From Steroidobacter sp. (GTDB lineage Bacteria; Pseudomonadota; Gammaproteobacteria; Steroidobacterales; Steroidobacteraceae): a stretch of DNA of 64,000 bases. The stretch is from the NCBI GenBank assembly GCA_025929585.1, contig JAICPY010000007.1, forward strand, positions 1-64,000, written 5' to 3'. Of this stretch, positions 60,330 through 64,000 are shown piece by piece. Both the position numbers and the translations under genes were made by a program. Under the pieces are notes generated by a model. The model saw only the letters and a program-made list of their open reading frames with translations. It did no database searches and was not told the origin of the DNA. Each line of letters opens with the position of its first letter. Within the stretch, counting starts at the first letter, position 1.

Positions 60330-61703
60330 GTGACCGACCCTTCCATCGTCCCTATCAAGTTGCATGCGCGTGCGTGGGATGCTCGCGGCGCGACCCTGTT
60401 GCCCGTTGTGGTCGGCCTGAATTCACGTGCCGTGGCTTGGCACCGAGATCGGCTCATCACTCAAGCGGAGTTCATCGCTGAGGTGAGCAGAATCGCCGCC
60501 TCACTCCCGGCGAGTGGGTCGATGATCAATCTTTGCGAGGATCGCTATAACTTCCTCGCGACATACGTCGCAGGTTTAACTGTCCGGCACGAGGTGCTCT
60601 TGCCGCCTTCGCGCGTCGAGCAAGTCGTCGGCGAGATTGCATCGCTCCACCCTGGAAGTTACCGCATCGAAGATGAGGATCGTGGCGCTACCTTGGCACT
60701 AGCGAGTTCGCCAATCGCACTGCACATCGAAGCGGACGCGATCGCGATGCTGGGTTACACCTCGGGCAGCACGGGACAGCCTTCTGCACAGTTGAAAAGA
60801 TGGCGAGCATTGCACGCCAGCGCTGCGCTGAATGGCGCATCCATCCGTCGAGTCATCGGGCTGGCCGAGCAAGATTCCGCAGCGATCGTTGCCACCGTTC
60901 CGCCCCAACATATGTACGGCATGGAGCTGAGCGTTCTGTTGCCCTTGATCGGCGGAATGGCAGTGCATTCGGGAAGGCCTCTATTCCCGGCCGACGTTGC
61001 TCGTGCGCTCTCGGAAATCCCTGAACCGCGAGTGCTCGTGAGCACACCTGTGCATCTGCGCGCGATGGTCCAGTCGAACCAAGTCTTTCCCCGCATCTCG
61101 CTGATTGTTTCCGCTACGGCGCCGCTGGACCGCGTGCTTGCGAACGCCGTCGAAACAAAGCTGCAAGCGCCGTTGCTAGAGATGTTCGGCTCGACAGAGA
61201 CCTGCGTGATTGCTACGCGTCGTCCCTCGCAGGATGATGCTTGGAATATCTACGAAGGTGTAACACTCGAACCCACGGCTGAAGGCACGCGAGTGGATGC
61301 GCCATGGTTTCATCGTTCGGTGATGCTGCAAGACATCTTGGAGCTTGCGAACACGAACCAATTCACCGTTCGCGGACGCAATGCCGACATGATCGAAGTT
61401 GCCGGCAAGCGCGCATCGCTCGCCGACATCACACGCCGATTGCTCGCGATCGAAGGCGTGGAAGATGCCGCCGTCTTTCAGCCGGACCAGACCGAAGTCG
61501 GAACGATCTACCGCGTCGCCGCTGCCGTGGTTGCGCCAAGTCTGACGACGCGCCACATACACGCCGAGCTCGCCAAAGGCGTCGACCCGGCATTCCTGCC
61601 TAGGCCACTCATCCTGGTTGAATCTTTGCCGCGCAACGATGTTGGCAAGCTGCCACGAGACAAATTATTGGAGCTTCTCGCCCTGGGTCGAGTAAAGCTT
61701 TAG
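60330..61703 (+). CDS. AMP-dependent acyl ligase of the pigment locus
   Basis: 457 residues from a GTG start, short for the ANL superfamily. Phosphate loop LGYTSGSTGQPSAQLKRWRA, core FGSTETCVIATRRP, hinge and late blocks FTVRGRNADMIEVAGKRASL and LPRNDVGKLPRDKLLELLAL with the C-terminal Lys. The order matches aryl-acid AMP ligases of aryl-polyene/xanthomonadin clusters, which activate 3- or 4-hydroxybenzoate for loading onto the acyl carrier protein. The chorismatase next door would supply that substrate. Confidence 0.88.
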   Translation: MTDPSIVPIKLHARAWDARGATLLPVVVGLNSRAVAWHRDRLITQAEFIAEVSRIAASLPASGSMINLCEDRYNFLATYVAGLTVRHEVLLPPSRVEQVVGEIASLHPGSYRIEDEDRGATLALASSPIALHIEADAIAMLGYTSGSTGQPSAQLKRWRALHASAALNGASIRRVIGLAEQDSAAIVATVPPQHMYGMELSVLLPLIGGMAVHSGRPLFPADVARALSEIPEPRVLVSTPVHLRAMVQSNQVFPRISLIVSATAPLDRVLANAVETKLQAPLLEMFGSTETCVIATRRPSQDDAWNIYEGVTLEPTAEGTRVDAPWFHRSVMLQDILELANTNQFTVRGRNADMIEVAGKRASLADITRRLLAIEGVEDAAVFQPDQTEVGTIYRVAAAVVAPSLTTRHIHAELAKGVDPAFLPRPLILVESLPRNDVGKLPRDKLLELLALGRVKL

Positions 61704-61705
61704 AC

Positions 61706-61775
61706 GGGTCGTGTTTAGCGAGGCGCGGGTAGTAAGAAGGGCAGAGCTGACGACTCGCGAGTCACGTATCACGAG
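61706..61775. repeat. Inverted element, weaker, CGACTCGCG/TCACGAG word
   Basis: Right arm 61751-61775 (CGACTCG, CGAGTCA, CGTATCA, CGAG) and a diverged left arm 61706-61732 (GGGTCGTGTTTAGCGAGGCG and onward). The inner edge reads GGGTAGTAAGAA. It lies between convergent ligase and chorismatase genes. Confidence 0.6.
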
Positions 61776-61778
61776 TTT

Positions 61779-62774
61779 CTAGGGCTGAACCACGCATTCG
61801 ATCTCGAGCAACAACTCTCGGCGGCAAATGTCCGCGGCCAAGAAGATCGCTTCGTCGTTTGGAAATGCTTCTCGCAGGCCAGAGGCAACCATCTCGTAAT
61901 CGGCTGGATCGCGGATATAGACCTTTAACAGAAGCGGTGCATTACCGTTCGGCACCGGTCTTTGCTTGCGTGCCGTTTCGATCAGTGCTTCGAGGTTCAG
62001 CAAGGTCTCATCGAGTTGCGCCACCGCATTATCGGGATGTTGCGAGGCATGACCGACGATGCTGGCGGTTCCGGAAATAAGCAGCGTGCCGTCGCTCGAT
62101 GCTGTGGCTCGAGAGAAGCTTGGGCTCACCGGGCCGTGCGCGCGGGGATAGCGATAGGCGCTGACCTGTCTGGGATTCTCGATCGCCGCGCCGCTATCTT
62201 TCGCACCGATCCAAAAGACTTGCAGCACGCCCGTGCGCTGCTGCCGTCCGATTGCGGTCGCTGCCGGATACTCGCCTGCGAGGCCGCCTTCTAACCCCTG
62301 AGCGCGTCCGACGCAGAACTGGCGATATCGCTCCAGATCGCCTTCGCCCTGGTTCACCGCGTCGAGGAAATTCCACATGCGAAGCAAATGCGGGAAACCG
62401 GCACTTTTCTGGAAAGCTTGAACGGCCGCGTAAACGTTGGCTGTAGCGTCTCGAATGTCCTTGAATTCGCGTTCCTGAGCTTCGATCACTCCGAACACGA
62501 AGGAAGAGTCGTAGGCATATCGGATGATGCCCTCGCGGCCTCTCGAGATGGGCTCATCGCTATACCACACCTCTGCAGGGGCCGGACTCAGCGGTGCGAG
62601 ATCGACATCGACCGTGAGTGGGCCGGTCATCGTCGCTTGACGCAGTTGGCCGAATCGAACGATGGCCATCACATTCGGCGGTAACGCCCGAGAATCATCG
62701 AGTCGACGGTAGTCGAGCTTCAGGAATCGTGAAGCAGCCGGGCGAGATTTGCGCGAGCGCAGATCGCTACTCAT
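61779..62774 (-). CDS. Chorismatase of the XanB2/Hyg5/FkbO family
   Basis: 331 residues from the ATG at 62774; a GTG at 62810 lengthens it without support. Blocks: SSFVFGVIEAQEREFKDIRD, MWNFLDAVNQGEGDLERYRQ, FCVGRAQGLEGGL, YPAATAIGRQQRTGVLQVFW and RYPRAHGPVSPSFSRATASS, then LLISGTASIVGHASQHPDNA. This RidA-like double-domain pattern and the Arg/Glu/Gln set are those of chorismatases, formerly called pteridine-dependent dioxygenase-like. XanB2 in Xanthomonas makes 3- and 4-hydroxybenzoate from chorismate; the first feeds xanthomonadin and the second ubiquinone. Which product this enzyme makes is not readable from sequence alone. It is convergent with the AMP-ligase gene. Confidence 0.9.
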   Translation of the reverse strand: MSSDLRSRKSRPAASRFLKLDYRRLDDSRALPPNVMAIVRFGQLRQATMTGPLTVDVDLAPLSPAPAEVWYSDEPISRGREGIIRYAYDSSFVFGVIEAQEREFKDIRDATANVYAAVQAFQKSAGFPHLLRMWNFLDAVNQGEGDLERYRQFCVGRAQGLEGGLAGEYPAATAIGRQQRTGVLQVFWIGAKDSGAAIENPRQVSAYRYPRAHGPVSPSFSRATASSDGTLLISGTASIVGHASQHPDNAVAQLDETLLNLEALIETARKQRPVPNGNAPLLLKVYIRDPADYEMVASGLREAFPNDEAIFLAADICRRELLLEIECVVQP

Positions 62775-63212
62775 TCTCGTTCGCAGCCGGTTGTCCAGGA
62801 GATGACGCACGAGGCGCGACCTCGCTGGAGGGGCGCGTCCCGGACGAGAAGGGGTTTGAGGGATTCGATCATCGTAGCTGATAGGCGACCCGGCGAATAT
62901 TCTGCGAAGCGCAGCGCGGGGACACTGTGATCCATTGAAGCAAATTCATTTTTTGCAAACCGAATCGGGGCGTGCCGTAGGGCTTTTTCGCTGGTGCACA
63001 AGCCCGGTTTCAGCTGCTCAGATGAGAACAGACACATAGTTTCGCTGGGCGCGGATGATACACTTCGCCGCCACGCTGGGTCACAGCCGGGCCTGCATAT
63101 TTCGAGTTCGAGAGGGCGAGATCCTCCCGTTCGTCCGGTCGTGAGGCCCTAATCCGCAAAACTCAACGACAAGGTCCGCACGAGACCCTTCACTGACGAT
63201 CAACCAAATCCC
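62775..63212. other. Divergent promoter region of chorismatase and ACP genes
   Basis: 438 bp with no gene. A GCAAA/TTTGC palindrome (62940-62956) with a 7-bp T-rich centre could be an operator for either side. No clear promoter pair, hairpin or heptad array was found. Confidence 0.4.
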
Positions 63213-63488
63213 ATGGCAGCGTTGCAATCGGCCAGCGAGCTCGAGCTCGCACAGCTCATCGTTACATCCCTGAACCTGGAAGGCGTTCAGCCTACTGATA
63301 TCGAGCCTGAAGCCCCCTTGTTCAAGACAGGGTTGGGCCTGGATTCCATCGATGCTTTGGAGCTTTCGCTCGAAATTTCCAAGCGCTATGGTTTCCAAAT
63401 CCGTTCGGACGACGAAAACAACGTGCGGATTTTTAGCTCCCTGCGTTCGCTGGCCGAGCATATCCAGCAGAACAAGGCCGATCGATAA
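63213..63488 (+). CDS. Acyl carrier protein of the pigment locus
   Basis: 91 residues. Phosphopantetheine site in KTGLGLDSIDALELSLEISK (Ser of DSID). Helix I (ELELAQLIVTSLNLE) and helix IV (IFSSLRSLAEHIQQNKADR) fit the ACP fold. It carries the growing aryl-polyene chain. It precedes a ketosynthase gene by 41 bp. Confidence 0.93.
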   Translation: MAALQSASELELAQLIVTSLNLEGVQPTDIEPEAPLFKTGLGLDSIDALELSLEISKRYGFQIRSDDENNVRIFSSLRSLAEHIQQNKADR

Positions 63489-63529
63489 CGTTAGTGTATG
63501 CGTATGTAAGCCGGGTGCTTCATGCTCAT

Positions 63530-64000
63530 ATGGACGAATTGCCGTTGCAGCCCGTAAGAATCACAGCCTTCGCAGTGTGCTCGGCCGCCGGTGATGGCCG
63601 AGCGGAGACGCTAGCTTGCCTGCGTGGCCGGCGAAGTGGATTGACCTTCAATGACTTCGGCCCCGCTCCCTTGCCGACCTGGATTGGGCGTGTGTCTGGC
63701 CTCGAAGCGCAGCCGCTGCCTGCACAATTCTCACAATGGGATTGCCGGAATAACCGGCTCGCCTGGCGAGGATTGAATACCGATGGCTTCATCGAAGCTG
63801 TCGTCAAGGCGCGTGATCGCCACGGTGCTCATCGGATCGCGGTAGTCGTTGGCACTTCCACCTCCAGCATCGGCGCAAGCGAAGAGGCGTATCGGCGACT
63901 GACGCCGGATGGCCAGTATCCTGAAGATCTGCGCAGGCCGATCATCCACACGCCTCATTCGCTGGGCGACTTCGTCCAATCTGCATTGGGTTTGAGCGGC
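63530..64000 (+). CDS. Beta-ketoacyl synthase, 5' part only
   Basis: 157 codons reach the right edge. After RITAFAVCSAAGDGRAETLA, the ketosynthase N-terminus, come GRRSGLTFNDFG, WDCRNNRLAWRGLNTDGFIE and RIAVVVGTSTSSIGASEEAY, then LGDFVQSALGLSG. These are blocks of the aryl-polyene ketosynthase group. The catalytic Cys and His lie beyond the window. It starts 41 bp after the ACP gene and the cluster clearly continues to the right. Confidence 0.9.
   Translation, partial: MDELPLQPVRITAFAVCSAAGDGRAETLACLRGRRSGLTFNDFGPAPLPTWIGRVSGLEAQPLPAQFSQWDCRNNRLAWRGLNTDGFIEAVVKARDRHGAHRIAVVVGTSTSSIGASEEAYRRLTPDGQYPEDLRRPIIHTPHSLGDFVQSALGLSG

Overview
The window is 64 kb of a GC-rich gammaproteobacterial chromosome. 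It looks like Xanthomonadales, Steroidobacterales or a close relative. Three things suggest this: the dprA-smg-topA and def-fmt-rsmB neighbourhoods, a sigma factor/DUF3619/DUF3106 trio, and a chorismatase-containing pigment locus of the xanthomonadin/aryl-polyene type at the right edge. No rRNA, tRNA, CRISPR array, prophage or insertion sequence was seen. Both window ends cut genes: a secreted oxidoreductase at the left and a ketosynthase at the right.

Layout. 1-9944 is a carbohydrate-oriented block: two exported Gfo/Idh/MocA-type oxidoreductases, a GH43 arabinosidase/xylosidase, a GH3 beta-glucosidase, an SMP-30 lactonase-like lipoprotein, a lone PstS-like lipoprotein and a small membrane protein. 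10390-16707 holds a BON protein, DEAD-box helicase DeaD, a YaiI-like protein, a DUF4112 protein, a c-di-GMP (GEMM-I) riboswitch in front of an Ig/Fn3-like lipoprotein, and an exported methyltransferase-like protein. 16785-24482 carries glutamate synthase (gltB, gltD) and small genes. 24773-36239 is mixed: a CsgG-like/SH3 protein, oligopeptidase A, gamma-carbonic anhydrase, hemB-aroE, tag, rlmJ and a large secreted subtilase. 36683-43031 (minus) is lysM-dprA-smg-topA-hemF. Divergent from it, 43403-50645 (plus) is def-fmt-rsmB-DUF4390-ntrY-ntrX. Then come a SPOR protein, argS and priA (minus), the sigma/DUF3619/DUF3106 operon (plus), and the aryl-polyene/xanthomonadin-like locus 57463-64000: glycosyltransferase, FAD oxidoreductase, FabG-like reductase, AMP ligase, chorismatase, acyl carrier protein and ketosynthase.

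The most unusual feature is not a gene. Nearly every intergenic gap carries arrays of about 7-bp units. Most are arranged as two inverted arms of 20-35 bp around a variable 15-90 bp centre. The unit word differs from place to place (GATAGGG, GGGGGTA, GTGACTC, GTCCGCA, GGCTGTA, GTGATTC, CCGTCAC, GGTTGAC, GTGTAAC), but the 7-bp period, the inverted layout and, in many copies, a short motif at the inner edge of the arms recur. Sixteen paired copies and several single arms are listed. The arms supply the stop codons of tag, rsmB, argS, priA and the DUF3106 gene, extend ArgS by 13 residues, and abut the start codons of hemB and priA. Their density and design suggest one active process that makes or spreads them.
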